DNA from: Eumeta japonica
Lineage: Eukaryota; Arthropoda; Insecta; Lepidoptera; Psychidae
DNA: 64,000 nucleotides
Direction of reading: 5' to 3'
NCBI GenBank assembly: GCA_005406025.1
Contig: BGZK01000101.1
Span: forward strand, 62,001-126,000
In this document: positions 1-11,600 of the stretch, piece after piece
Layout of the letters: each line of letters begins with the position of its first letter
Position numbering within the stretch: the stretch's first letter is position 1
Program-made: the position numbers and the translations under genes
The notes under the pieces: model-generated
What the model was told of the DNA's origin: nothing
The model's input: only the letters and a program-made list of their open reading frames with translations
Database searches by the model: none

Positions 1-201
1 GGTGATCACCTATTTATTGGCGGCGCGCGTGCTCGTTTGTCCCTTGAAATATTCTGAAAAAATGCAAAAGGTCACTAAATAATATTTAATTTCAAATAAA
101 CTTGTTTTACTACCGTTTCAGGCTAAGCTACTAGACGTGAGGAGGCACTTCAGACTGAAGAATCACGTGAAATATGACCACAATAAAATAGTATATTTAT
201 T

Positions 202-834
202 GCATGCCTTAAGCGCGAGCGTAGGTATGCTTCTACTGTCGCCTGAAAATCCCGTCTACCCCGGGTATGACCACGATAACTAAAAAACTATTTAACTTTT
301 AAACTTAATTTCTTTTTCAATCTCATAACTAATCAATTGGGAAGAACTGTATTGAAAATCACAGCCACAGGATATAGTGTCGATTAGTTATAATCGAATT
401 TTTTAACTGGCAGTTATTCATGTTTTGATCCGCTATTTCGCTTAAATATCTAAAATAGAGGTTGAGATGAATGTTTTATATTATTATCGCCATCTGTTGG
501 CAATAACAAAAATAAATTGAGCATGAAGTTCTTTATTTTTGTAATTGCCAATAGATGGCGGTAGTAATATAAAACATTCTCGTTAAAAGTGAAAAAAAAT
601 CATACATTAAAGCATACATATAATTTTACATTATGATGTCTAATAAATATGAAATTACCTATCCTTTTTAGATTCAAGTTTACTATAAAACTATTTGAAA
701 ATTAATAATAAAAAAAGAGGATTTTTGGTGAAAACCTCATATGTTATCATAAATCTCTAATTTAAATAACATACGTATGGCACGAGCGCTTAAAGCATGT
801 ACATTTGGTTTTGCCAATTTTTTTTATATTTATT
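202..834 (+). repeat. Dispersed repeat, copy A (non-autonomous element)
   Basis: This 0.63 kb segment has a second copy in opposite orientation at 49076-49562. Matching blocks run in the same order along most of both copies: the gcatgccttaag start, the agcgtaggtatgcttctac block, the ctaaaatagaggttgag block, the gattcaagtttactataaaa block and the end acatttggttttgcc. The two ends are imperfect inverted repeats (gcatgccttaagcgc at 202-216 against the complement of gcgcttaaagcatgt near 786-800), so a TIR-type non-autonomous DNA element is likely. No coding capacity is seen. Copy A is about 145 bp longer than copy B; most of the difference is around the foldback at 470-578. The family name is unknown to me. 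Confidence 0.7.
470..578. repeat. Foldback: 38-bp inverted repeat with 33-nt loop
   Basis: Arms 470-507 and 541-578 are reverse complements at 34 of 38 positions; both carry the word gccatctgttggc or its variant. The loop (508-540) contains gagcatgaagttctttattt. The sibling repeat at 49 kb keeps that loop word (19 of 20 bases) but has neither arm. It is therefore a secondary structure specific to this copy. No protein is encoded. Confidence 0.75.
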
Positions 835-1230
835 TATACATTGTCTTCGTAAAATTCATATCCTTTTATACAATTAAACAGTAATATTTTTCCAGTGACA
901 GCCAGTGTTCACTATTGATGCCTACAAAGTTAAATGGCATATTTTATTACCGACAGCTTACTGATATGAAATGAAAGAGTATTAGTTTCAAATTGACATG
1001 CGCAACACGATTGACTTACACGGACAGACAGAACAAGTTAACAGAAATATTCGTAAGCTGTCCTGTTTCTTTACCACTCGAAATGTATACATAGAGTTAG
1101 GTATCGAGAAATTGAATTGTATGGTTTTCCAAATCCATCGTACTACTTAAAACTGAGTTTCAGAACGAATTATAGATGATTATAATACAGTAAAAAAACA
1201 TAGATTCAGAAAAAAAATATAGATTAAGAT
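835..1230. other. AT-rich stretch, nothing recognised
   Basis: AT-rich unique-looking DNA. No open frame, RNA gene or known repeat could be supported. Confidence 0.5.
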
Positions 1231-1250
1231 AAGTGTTCGAGTTCTCAGTT

Positions 1251-1440
1251 GGGGCACGTCGCGGGGCGGGCGGCGGGGGCGCGGAGGAAGTGACTCGTGT
1301 TTGCCGCTGTCATAAATCTCCAAACACGGGCCGGCTCACGTCAAATAATGTCGTGTATTTGTTCATCCCGACTCCCCTCGCGCCGCACCTCACCTCCCCG
1401 AATTCGTCGTCGCCGGCGCGGTTGCGGCTGCATAACATTG
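1251..1440. other. GC-rich island
   Basis: An abrupt GC-rich block (cgcggggcgggcggcggggg near its start) inside AT-rich sequence. A frame of 179 codons runs across it on the + strand, but its translation is low-complexity at the start and matches nothing I know. It could be a conserved non-coding element or a 5' exon; the sequence alone does not decide. Confidence 0.35.
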
Positions 1441-1626
1441 TTCTGTTCATCCTAATTATTATATACCCGGTATCAAGTTACGTTTCATATGTAATGTCGT
1501 ATTTGCGACGAAGTAACGGATGTATCGACCGCCTATTTTCCGCCTTATTATGGCAGCTCCTCACCCTATGGACCGAATATGCTTATAATGATTATCATAA
1601 AATAAAAATTCCCACCACGATTCCAG

Positions 1627-1752
1627 TTCGAGAGACCTGGACTCCGAGGGCGCCGCGCTGGCCCTGCGCGGGTCGGAGGGCTGCCGCGACCGTCGTCGTC
1701 ACTGTGCCGACGACGTCCGCGATCGGCGGCATAACGTGCCCTTCGATGCGCG
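1627..1752 (+). other. Possible internal exon, unrecognised
   Basis: In the frame starting at 1628 the codons end in G or C at about 34 of 42 positions, far above the local background. The frame is open from 1601 to a TAA at 1838-1840. It is preceded by an acceptor-like ttccag (ending 1626) and followed by a donor-like gcg/gtacgagt (GT at 1753). The 126-nt length is a multiple of three. The peptide begins SRDLDSEGAALALRGSEGC and continues rich in Arg, Asp and His. I do not recognise a family. The polypyrimidine tract upstream is weak, so a GC-rich non-coding element remains equally possible. Confidence 0.27.
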
Positions 1753-1870
1753 GTACGAGTTGTTTAATTTGACTCGAGTTGAAAACTCACCGATCAGCCC
1801 GCCCGCGGTCGAGATTCAACCCATAGCTTGTAATTCGTAAGCGGCGTTCGCTGTCGAGCTACCACTGCTT

Positions 1871-4635
1871 CAATCTACACCCTTATGCGAACAGATGTCA
1901 TATTTTCTTGCGGAGGGTGATCACTGTTGGTGAATCTATTAGGTATATGGCCTCCATAACGATACGATCGAAATCATGAAGATTATATTATTATTCTATT
2001 ATTAGGATTATTTTATATACTATGATATTCATCTTATAATGAAAACTTAGCCTTTCAATACTTTTGATTTGCTTTCAGAGAAAATCTACTGGGTACCGAA
2101 TAAAAGTACGAGGATTTGTAGCACTCACTTTATAAATAACAAAAAGTCGGGATATCCATTACATCCATCTTATGTTCCTTGATTTTTTTGGTACGTGAAA
2201 ATGAAGAAAAAATATACAATGAATTAAAGCACAGATGTGTTTACATTCACCTCCAAGACCGACTTGTCACTTGCATACAGCGTTATTGATTTTTAGGTTT
2301 CTTTCTTTCTTGTCAAGCTGAAAAATAATATTTTTATAACTACTCCCATACATAGGTATATATTAATTTATATTTGTTTGAATTGAATCGCAATAATTAC
2401 ATGTTTTGTTTAATTTTTATACGTACCATTATTTTTACATCATAGATAATTGACACACTCACTTGTGTCAATTTTTTTCCTTTAACTACGCCATACACAT
2501 CCTAATTTGAAGATTTTTTACTTTGTCATTATTTTGGCCCTGTGAAATGTTGTTGACAACCGGTCGAAATCTATTGACTATTATGTTTTCCCATTTTCAT
2601 CAATACCTATTGTTGTTTAGAAACAAATGTTTTGATACCACTTTCGCCGGCAATAAAACACTAGAGAGCGCTTACTTCGGCGATAGTGCTGCCTCCATAT
2701 TTCACGCACGGTCCCTATAGACAGACACTAAATAAGGTGGAGTTTTTTTCGTTTTTGAATTATAGATGGCGCGGCATATATTTCTAACGCAAAGTGAAAA
2801 TTAATGGAAGGAAGGTTCGCTCAAAAAGTACTAAAAAACCATAGCTGAAAAGTGTGGGTACAGTTTCTCTCCCATGCAGGGTGTTTCGAGCGAAGAACCG
2901 ATGTAAGAAACACAATAACTATTTTTCTGAGGATATTTTTCAAATCAGATAGGATTTAATCGAGTGCTTGGCAATTATAGTTTGTCTGTTATTCCATGTT
3001 TTATTGTTTTTTAATTGATTCTAAGCGTTATCCTTTAGCTCTATCAAATTATCTTGATTTGGCTGCATTCGGTCTTATAGTTTATTTTTTTTGTTATGCC
3101 GAAATGCGCCTAAGAACAACTCAAATGTAATTTATGAAATATCTCCTAATAATAATTATTATCATTATTATTGTTAATTGATTTCTAATAATTGAAATTG
3201 AATTCTATACGCATTAATTGGTTTCGTTCACTTATTAATTCGTTTCTGCTGATAAGCTTCTTCTCTAGATTTTCCCAACAAACAGTTGTGAACCTTAATT
3301 TAATATCGGTGTTTAATAAGTAATTTGAATTTCCCTAATAAATTGCCAATTTAATGACAGCTGAACGAGATTTCGTAGTATTACTTTAATAATTTCATAA
3401 TTCGTTTTGATCGACATTAAGATTATTTTTTTTCAGTTAAAATTGTTTTTTAATTTCTAACTAGATTTGTAGCATAGATTGTAAAAGAAAAGAAGTTTAA
3501 CTACATTTATTTTGAACGAACGTTTTCAATGTCGTTCAAACTTACATTAGATTGTTACCTGTTAATGGGTCACATCTAAATTTTTTTTTTATTCGAAGCT
3601 ACTCTTTTTTGATGAGAGAAGCATCTAATGTCCACTGAGAACACGGAATTTATCACCAGGTGAAGGATAAGTAGTGAACACAATCCTGTTTAATATTGGT
3701 TTCCATAAGAAACCTTTCTAGAAAAAGGGCAAATTACGAAATTACTGTTACTGTGATGTTTCCATAGTCTTTATATACTTTATTTTTTGACACGTGTTGT
3801 TGGATGGCGCTCAATATACAATGCTATTGTAAATTTATTATATATTTAATCTATCAAACTATCAATTGCACTTTCCGAATCTTGTGTCTTTCGGGTGCAA
3901 TCGGATACTGCATTTGTTTATTCCTTATTCTGCTCTTGAAGAGATTTTTAAGTAAAAAATTACACATTTCTAGGTTATCCATAACGGACGGTAACTCGCT
4001 CCGGTAACTTTACACGCTCCGATGATACTAGGCGTTCTCAGCCACCGCTCCAAGTATCAGCTTCCCCGCTGTTTTTTGATAGGGGTTCTACTATATTTTT
4101 CACACTTCTATAGTGCGAGTTGGTAAGTAGACTCAATCGGAACTTGCACAGACGTCATTTAGCAGGTTTGCTAGGATTGCTATTCTTTCTTCACCTCTTC
4201 TACTTTGACACTCTACTCGACTTTCATGTGAACGATATTAAGTTATCAAGCATTACTTATAGTTTTTTCGATAAAATACTTTAAGTGATCTTTTAGCAGT
4301 GTGAAACTATTTAAGATAGAAATTTATGCAACATTATATATAAAAGGACGGCCATTGAATGCATGTTCAATCATCAGAAAGACATTTTTGGGCATTGAAA
4401 GTGTTAGAGTTTGAAATAATATTGTTTTTGGAACATGAAAATATATTTCAGAATTTGAATAACAATTTCAATCGACTTTCGGATTAGACGATTCTCATAC
4501 AACATAATCTGTATTATCTCGAGATTAGCTTGTCGTTTATACGTGACTGGAAGTGAACAACCCAATAGGAACTATTTCAAACGAACAAAAACCCCATCAC
4601 GAAGTATTTACAAACAGCAATCTGTCCGTCACGAG
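1871..4635. other. AT-rich stretch without recognised genes
   Basis: Mostly AT-rich. Open frames near 2523-2720 and 3804-4007 are short, with AT-driven composition, and match no known protein. The part 3790-4130 is somewhat less AT-rich but shows no motif I can name. Confidence 0.5.
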
Positions 4636-4800
4636 ATGTGAGGCACGGGGCGAGCTCTCAGCCCTAGTTTGTTGACTCGGGCCCGCGCCCGCCCTCGCGG
4701 CCCCAACTAACGGGCCCTTAATTAACGCGGACAAAAGGTAATTTCCGTGCTCGGAACGCGTTTTTATTTAATTTAGCGCACCTCGCGGGTTCGCTTAAAA
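4636..4800. promoter_or_regulatory. GC-rich island, candidate conserved non-coding element
   Basis: A GC-rich block (gggcccgcgcccgccctcgc near 4679) passes into gggcccttaattaacgcgg, which joins a homeodomain-type TTAATTAA core to GC-rich flanks. All frames carry stops. Regulatory function is inferred from composition only. Confidence 0.3.
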
Positions 4801-5860
4801 TCCTCCCGAAATGGATACCCTTTGTAGCGTAATAAGATGAGAAATTTGAGGTATTTAAAATTATTCATATTTTGCGAAGACTTTTTTCTTAAAAAAATTG
4901 GGATTCACGAGTCAAAATAGCTGTTCAGATACTGTTATATTACACAATGACAGGCAGGCGTACAAGTAGACGCGTTAAACTAATAGGGTATTTTAATCAT
5001 AAATATTTATTGAGTTTGTGTGTTATGTATGAATAATGTAAATGGATGTATTTTATAAGTTTTTGCAGCGATTTTAGAAACTGGAACATTACTTGAAACG
5101 TATATTATTTAATTTGAAATATCTTTATTTCTACATATTATATTTAGCACCACTTCCACGGACTCCTTTTCAATTAATATTTAACGAAAATTAATCCTAG
5201 ATTTCAATTTCATTTTAAAAGTGACTTTTTAATAAAGGCGAGTTTGAAAGGAGATCGTTCAAGAGATCCTTTGAGCGCAAATATGACAAAAGGCTGAAAT
5301 AGCATTTGCGATATTAGAAAATTTAATAGTTCGAATAAGTAATACTTTTAGCTTTTTTGTTTACTTGATGTAGGAAATATAGTGCCAACCGATTCGTTTC
5401 GATGACTTTAATATGGCAAAGTGCCATAATGTTTAAAAGTACAACGGTCAGTTATACATAACATCAAAAAGTAAATATATTAGTATAGGTTCAATGAAGA
5501 TACATTATTAGTTTTCGTGTCAACTTTGAAACTCGCAGGCCTTCTAACTTCATTTTGTTAATCTGCACGCAAAGATGTCAAATTGACAAAAATAAAAATG
5601 GCAATTTAATATCGAGAAGTAAATAATGGCGGTGTATTTAGAATATTGAAGTGAAATTGAAAGATAGGAACTTATAATACATTTAGAAATTATTAACGAT
5701 AAAATTGTATGTTTGTCAGTTTACTATTCAATAAGCATAAGTATACAAGTCGCCGACATGCAGACAATAATTTATTGTTTTTAGGAAGTTTCGGTACATA
5801 TGAATTCAAAAACAACTACTCGATTAAATAAATTCACAAGGCATAAATTCGATTCAGCTG
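4801..5860. other. AT-rich stretch, nothing recognised
   Basis: AT-rich DNA with stops in all frames. No repeat or RNA gene recognised. Confidence 0.5.
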
Positions 5861-5861
5861 T

Positions 5862-6575
5862 TAAACGTCCACTGCTGGAAATTGTAACCATCTTTCGCCA
5901 CATGGGACATCTGTAACCGACGGTGGCCAACCGCGCTGACAGGTCATCAGATCACGCATTGGTAGACTGTCCGACGTTGCGACGTCCAGTTCGTGATCAC
6001 CGCAAGAGAACTTTTCTTCCCAGAGGTTATCGGGTCGATGTGGGTTACCCGTTGCCACTTCGACTTACCGATTCTATAAATTCCGTTAGCCACTCTGGTC
6101 CTTCAGCGTGTCGTCTTAGTATTCTATTTTGCAGGGAATCTCCATGGTTAGCCCTTTGAATCGCTAATTAAGCAATTTTAAGTATCGTCCGTATATCATC
6201 ATGAATTTCAAGAATCGACAATCTTTAAATAGTGCTTTAAAGATTTTCGTCTTTAATCAGTGAGGTAAATTGGATTGAAAGATGCTACTTAATTTTTCGA
6301 ACACTGCTCATCTAGGACCAGTGCTTCGTGTAACCTATACAGGTCACACTAAAAACAATCTGTTAAGGACTCCTATCAGTCTTGGATCCACCTAATCTAC
6401 GGTCTGTCCTAAGTAGATGTATTCATGTACAACTTTAATTGGAGAGTTTTCGTTTGTTATTGAAGCTGGTACAACATTGGCATTCAAAGAAGTTTTCGTC
6501 TTGTTCATATTGATTTTTAGACCGATTTCTTGACAAACTCCAATGAAATCTTTGAGAATAGTGATGACAAGATAT
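5862..6575 (-). pseudogene. RTE-type LINE, 3' half, decayed
   Basis: Read on the minus strand, the upstream part (about 6575-6400) encodes EIGLKINMNKTKT and then VVHEYIYLGQTV followed by a stop. These are the thumb/palm-side motifs of the endonuclease-reverse transcriptase of RTE-clade non-LTR retrotransposons. The downstream part (6060-5862) resembles the C-terminal tail of the same proteins and ends in the complement of cgtccactgctgga, a word that closes many lepidopteran LINE copies. The endonuclease and the catalytic YADD region are missing and frames are broken, so this is a 5'-truncated dead copy. The two short frames on opposite strands near 5861-6159 lie inside this relic and are not genes. 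Confidence 0.75.
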
Positions 6576-6735
6576 TAGTGAATTTGAAGTAAAGCAACTA
6601 TTATTTTATTTGTTTCTGTGTTATTAGCCTGGAATTTGCCAAAATCATGTATTATGAGAACTAAAATATTTATTTGACATACACATCGATCCTACTAAGA
6701 TCAAGTTATACAGGAGCGCATAGAAGCTATTTTTA

Positions 6736-6880
6736 AAATTCAAATTCAAATTCGAAATATCTTCATTTCATAGGTTATAAAATAACATTTGAAATACCTT
6801 CGGAAGGCAATTTTCCCTCAAGAAGCACTTGAGGGTAGCTCTTTTCTAATTTCATCATGCATAACGCAAACACATACAAA
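6736..6880 (+). repeat. Lepidopteran interspersed repeat fragment
   Basis: The words ttcaaattcaaattcgaaat and cttcggaaggcaattttccc with a following acttgagggtagctc resemble a common lepidopteran repeat that begins with a ttcaaattc run. Assignment is from memory of the family; the copy is degenerate. Confidence 0.45.
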
Positions 6881-8291
6881 ACCATTAATAAACGCAACAT
6901 CCCAGTAAGAAGTCGAGCTGTTTACGCCTATGGATATTTATTTTCCATATATTTGGAAATTGTATAATACCTTTTCTTACTGAGTCATTGTTTAATAATA
7001 CTCTTAAAATTATATAAGGGTAAATGTATATATTTATTTTATAGATCAATAATCCCGAAGAAACAATAGTGGTAGGGCAAAGTTAACTTTGTTATCTAGA
7101 ATAATTAACTTTTTTCGCTAACATGAAATATGGGGGAGCAAAAAAACATGTGAATCACAAGAAAGTAGGTGATCATTACCGCCTATGGACATTCACAGCA
7201 CTAAAGGTGTCGCTGGTCTTTTAAGAAGGAACAGTATATATGACGGAGAAAAAGTGGGCTGATGGAGAAGAAATGGGCTCATGAAGAGGGAAATGGGCTA
7301 GCTGAACTCTCACTCACTGGAACATCAGAAGCTGCTACCTCATGTCTATATTCTGTGAGAGTATGGTATTTTATCTGCGGAGCTGGCTCATTTTTCCTGT
7401 TGCAGCCAAGTTTGCCACAGCATTCCTCAACCAAAATAAAATGAGATATGGAAAAATAATATTTATTTTCAATACACATAATAATAAAAATGGTTGATTG
7501 TTTGTATTTTGATTTTAATTTAACTGCTTCATTTCTATTAGCTTTTTATTTTATAACTGTTTATACACTGCCATTGACTTAAAAATGCCCGATCCAAAAT
7601 CCCTAACACCGCTAGCTTATTGTGTGTGAACAAATTTTTTGTTTGACACAGCTGAAAATCAGCGCTGTGGCTCAGGCTGCAGTACTTTAGTGAGCTGGTC
7701 ACCCTTTCAGCCTTTTGTTTATTTATTTATTATTATTATTTTTTAATTTGTAAATGTTAAATGTATTAAATCAGTTAAATTATATTTTAAGATATTATAC
7801 TTATCTAATTTAATTTTTTTAAAGGGTGGAATAAAGGATTGTTTATTTTTATTTATAATTACATTCGCAGAACGACTTTCTCCAACGATAAAGCTGTAAA
7901 GCATCTGTTGTATTCTGTTTTCGTGTCGTCCAACTGAAGAAAAAAGAATTTGGTTTCACGACACGATCTACCAAGGAAAACCTGGCGCCTTCGGGGCGTG
8001 GCAACGGAGGTCAGGGGTCAGGGGTCTACAGAGGGTCACGTTTGGGGTCTTCACTTCGTTAGTTTCTCATTATTTCTATTTTCCTTTCTCATGTGGCCGG
8101 GAACGGAACGTAATTACAGCACGCCGAATATTCCCTGTCTCCGGAGACCTTGACTATCGCAATCCGCTTATAGAAGCACATGAGTGCCGAATGGCTTGAA
8201 CTTGTTACTGATCATTGATATTACATATTTTATTTGTGTCCGTATCTCTTAAGAATGATTATTGCGACTAAGCTATTAAATAGTTTCTTTT
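6881..8291. other. AT-rich stretch with small tandem repeat
   Basis: No gene recognised. Open frames at 7262-7444 (+), 7279-7479 (-) and 7950-8153 (+) are short and match nothing. The one structured feature is the 3-unit repeat at 7245-7302, listed separately. A moderately GC-rich patch lies at 7980-8160. Confidence 0.5.
7245..7302 (+). repeat. Three tandem units of about 19 bp
   Basis: Units at 7245-7263, 7264-7282 and 7283-7302 share the pattern ggagaagaaatgggctcat with a few changes each. It is a short minisatellite; the small frame starting at 7262 is an incidental reading of it. Confidence 0.6.
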
Positions 8292-8610
8292 TTATGGTTC
8301 TGTACTTAAAAAGGAACTCTTATATTATCACTTCTTTGTTCGTCTGTCTGACCTTCGGTCGAGACTCTTTTTCTTAGAAATTCGTACAGGTATGGTGTTG
8401 AAATACATATGAAATACTATGTCATGGTCTACAGTCTCTTGGAACTCTAAAAAAAAATCAATATAATCAACCTCAAACAATCTAAATCAAGGCATTAAAT
8501 AAATGCGGCCGTTTTTGCGTATATATTGACACTTCCAAATAAATCGAAACCTACATAGTATTTTCACATGGTATTTCGCCAGAAACAAGGTCAAGGTAAA
8601 CTTATATTTA
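8292..8610 (+). repeat. Lepidopteran repeat (ggttctgtac family), copy 1
   Basis: Begins ggttctgtacttaaaaagga and contains gttcgtctgtctgacctt, gttgaaatacatatgaaata and caaataaatcgaaacctaca. These blocks, in this order, mark an interspersed family I know from moths and butterflies. A second copy lies in the opposite orientation at 25505-25855 and shares the same ordered blocks. Non-coding. Confidence 0.65.
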
Positions 8611-9643
8611 TATCAGATAACCAAAATATCGTTTTGCGATTATAAACTTATATTTGCAATTGGAATAAGAATCATGATATACCCTTGAGTATGAGAAACT
8701 ATTTTGTAATTTTCTTCTACAGTTTTCTTTTAAAATGTTTACGAGAGGCGAACGAGCTTGCGAGCCAGTAGAGAGTAGGTGGAGATTGAAACTCCAAAGG
8801 AGTCAGGAGTGCGTCGGCGGCCTCTTGGGTAAGAATAGGACATCTGATGTAGATGGGATTGATGGTGGGGAGAGAATACATGAGGTAAAACTTCCAAAAA
8901 GGTGGATATTCGGAAAAAGTCGAATAATTATTTGAAATAAGAACAAATATGAAAGTTTCGAAATTTTCGGAAACGATATCCTGCCAGTGTTGGTATTGAA
9001 AACAGGTAAATCATCTGGATGAAATATCTACATGTATAATTAAATTTGTACGGGACCCTCAGAGTGTGAGTACTATTCGCACTCGTTCGATGTTTATGTG
9101 ATATGACTTATATTATCATGTAAAATAAAAATATATGCGTATGTACATAAATAAAACGAAGTTCGAGAACTAATAGAGTTCTTTCTTTTAGCTGAATAGA
9201 TACTTGTCGTAGATAAATTTGGATATATTGTTTGCGATGTGTCTGATGTTTGGAATAAGCGATAGGTTGTAAGAAAATAGAAAAAAAAATACCTAATAGT
9301 AGCCGAATGCCGAATTCACATCTTTGGGAATGATTCACAAATGCCCTTTATCGATATAAAGTTATTAACTTGTGAACATAGAACGTATGAACAAACAGGT
9401 TCATAGATTCTATGATAAAAACATTGAAAACTATGTTTTATATTAACTGCGACGTTCGCGAAGTCTGGTGTACTCTGTACAGTTGATCGACCTTAGAAAG
9501 TTAACTCCCACAAGCAGCGCCATCGGCGTTTGCAATTTTAGTCTATTTTAGATGTTTACTCAATTTTGTCTAGACCGCCCGGGATTTGTTTGTGACGCAC
9601 GATTTAATCGCTTCATTCGAATGCTATATTATTTATGAGATTG
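8611..9643. other. AT-rich stretch, nothing firm
   Basis: A purine-rich patch at 8735-8935 gives an open frame (66 codons) with no family resemblance. The remainder is AT-rich and unassigned. Confidence 0.45.
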
Positions 9644-10712
9644 TACGTGGGCCAATCTGAAAGTTCTTAGAAAATCAAAAAGTGACAAACAAGCAAATTA
9701 TTTTTATTATTATAGTTTTTGAAAATAGTGTCCGTTGAGATCAATACATCACTACATTAGATGGAACCATTAAGAGAAACAATTTGTCCACTCGCACTTA
9801 GGGGTCGTTTCGACGGTCTTTTCATATGCACCCACAGCTTCCTCGGCGTCCGTAAACCACTTTCGTCATTTTATTTTCTTTTATTTTAGGAAATAAATAA
9901 AAATTGCTTGGTACGAGGTCGCATCTGTAAGTCAGATAAGCCAGTAATTCTATACTTAACGTTCCTAAACAATTAGTTGTTTGTCTGGCGGTATATGGTG
10001 AGGCGTTGTCGTGTTGAAGGAGAATCCTACTGCGAGGTCGTTTTCCCGAAGTTTTTCCGAGACAAGAGGCAATCAACGGTTAGTGTATCAGTCTGCAGTG
10101 ACTATTTCTTTTTGTCTTCTAAAACAATTGTTGCATAATGACCTGTAATTCTGAAAAAAGAGGCCACCATATTTTTTTCGACGCTTAAACCTTGTTTTAT
10201 TTTAGTAAGCAATTCCTCGAAACAAAATACGCACTGAGAAGACTGCTTTTTGATTTCGGGATAGTAACAGTAAATCCAGCTTTAATAACCTACAACTATG
10301 TCGTATACAGCTAATGATTCGCCACCGGCAAAGCTTTCCATGATTTCACGACACCAATTGACACGACGAAGTTTATGAGCTTCAATAAAATTATGAAGTG
10401 TCCACCGAAAATAAAGCTTCCTGATCGATAAATGTACATGAAGGATTTTGTGTACTCGACTCCTACCGATTCCTAAGCTTGTTCGAATCTACTGGTAGAT
10501 CACTCTTTTGTTAGTTTCTGTCACGAGCTACACAGCACTAATGTTGTCTTCTGTCGTCGCCGTAGAAGCACGTTCCTCACGCAGATTCTAAAGCAGATTA
10601 GTGCGACCAAGTTTTGACTTGTTAAATCAATTACAAGTAGTGGCAAGGGTTGAAGTTTTATGAAAGGCCAACCGGAGTCTATTACAACTTTCTAGTTGTC
10701 TTGAATGGAAAC
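9644..10712 (-). mobile_element. Mariner-type transposon remnant
   Basis: About 1.07 kb, flanked by decayed ends that resemble each other as inverted repeats (gggccaatctgaaagtt near 9650 against the complement of aactttctagttgtctt near 10687). A TA dinucleotide lies just before the left end. It carries a broken transposase reading leftward. Full mariners are about 1.3 kb, so part of the 5' region is deleted or beyond recognition. Exact ends are uncertain. Confidence 0.7.
9806..10600 (-). pseudogene. Mariner transposase, inactivated
   Basis: Translation of the minus strand gives, in order, WCREIMESFAGGESLAVYDI, then SWIYCYYPEIKKQSS, then VASFFRITGHYATIVLE, then SRILLQHDNASPYTARQTTN, and finally VPSNFYLFPKIKE. 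This is the DD34D catalytic core of a mariner transposase. The first catalytic Asp, normally in GDESWIY, is replaced by Tyr and followed by a stop (GY*SWIY). The second Asp (HDNA) is kept. The third, 34 residues further and normally in the PCDF/PSDF motif, is Asn (PSNF). Other stops and frame changes occur. The copy cannot make an active enzyme. Confidence 0.8.
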
Positions 10713-11600
10713 AAAAACATAGAAATTAATTTCATGAAAATTTTCTCGCGTTAAATTCATGATGTTAGACAAACATTTCTTTTTGGAGCCAATTTGTAAA
10801 AATAAATGACATGTGAATTCAATATACATAATAAGGTAGCTCAAGAGTTTAAATGAGTTTTTTTTTTTTTATTTTGCAGTTTCTAATTGACTAGTTCTAA
10901 AAATTCTAAGTACATACCACCTACATAATTTTAAACGTTCACAATTAAACTTACATAAAAATACTTATAATGTTATTACACCAAACGGTATCTATGTCAA
11001 ACATGTAAACAATTAAAACGCTAAAGTCATATTCTTACATTTAACAACATTCGATCAATATTACAACAAATTGTACCTCGAAATCGCCTCACCAATTTTT
11101 ACACGTCATCCATATTGCATCGCAGCGCCATCTTTGACGCACGAAAATTATATTCTAGACGATTCTAGATTTAAATAATCATTCTATGCATAATTCCATA
11201 CCGTTATTCTATGCAGTAATGTAAAACGTCCGAAACTAAAAACATATTTGTATGTGAGCCTTGCTCGGTTCAGCTTAGAGATTATCAGACGGAGCCTAAT
11301 GTATACAGCGTGTTTCAAAGGACATGGATAATGTAACGAAAAGGCTTTCAGATAGAATCCGTTTTTAACTCTGAGCCGACGGTAGGGGCGTGCTGTAACT
11401 GCGAACGCTTTTGTGTTATGCTACTTCGTTACGGTATGGCATGGCCTGACAGGAGATTAAAATAATTATTTATACTCGTGCATGTAGATAAATTTGTATA
11501 GACGCGCTGTTAATCATGCTTTTAGCACGAATGAAAGTTAAGAGTCATGCAAGATGTAAATTATTGTAAATAGAATGATAATATCCTTTTTTTATTTATT
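10713..11600. other. AT-rich stretch, nothing recognised
   Basis: AT-rich DNA with a T-run at about 10859. No open frame or named repeat supported. Confidence 0.5.

Noticed and set aside
1233..1772. 179-codon open frame on the + strand
   Set aside because: Low-complexity GC-rich start, no known family. Over 1628-1752 another frame (listed as a possible exon) has the stronger codon-position bias.
5861..6159. Overlapping frames on both strands
   Set aside because: They lie within the antisense LINE 3' region.
10100..10680. Upstream mariner region as a second element
   Set aside because: Its translated pieces continue the same transposase in order (before the HDNA motif), so it is one element.
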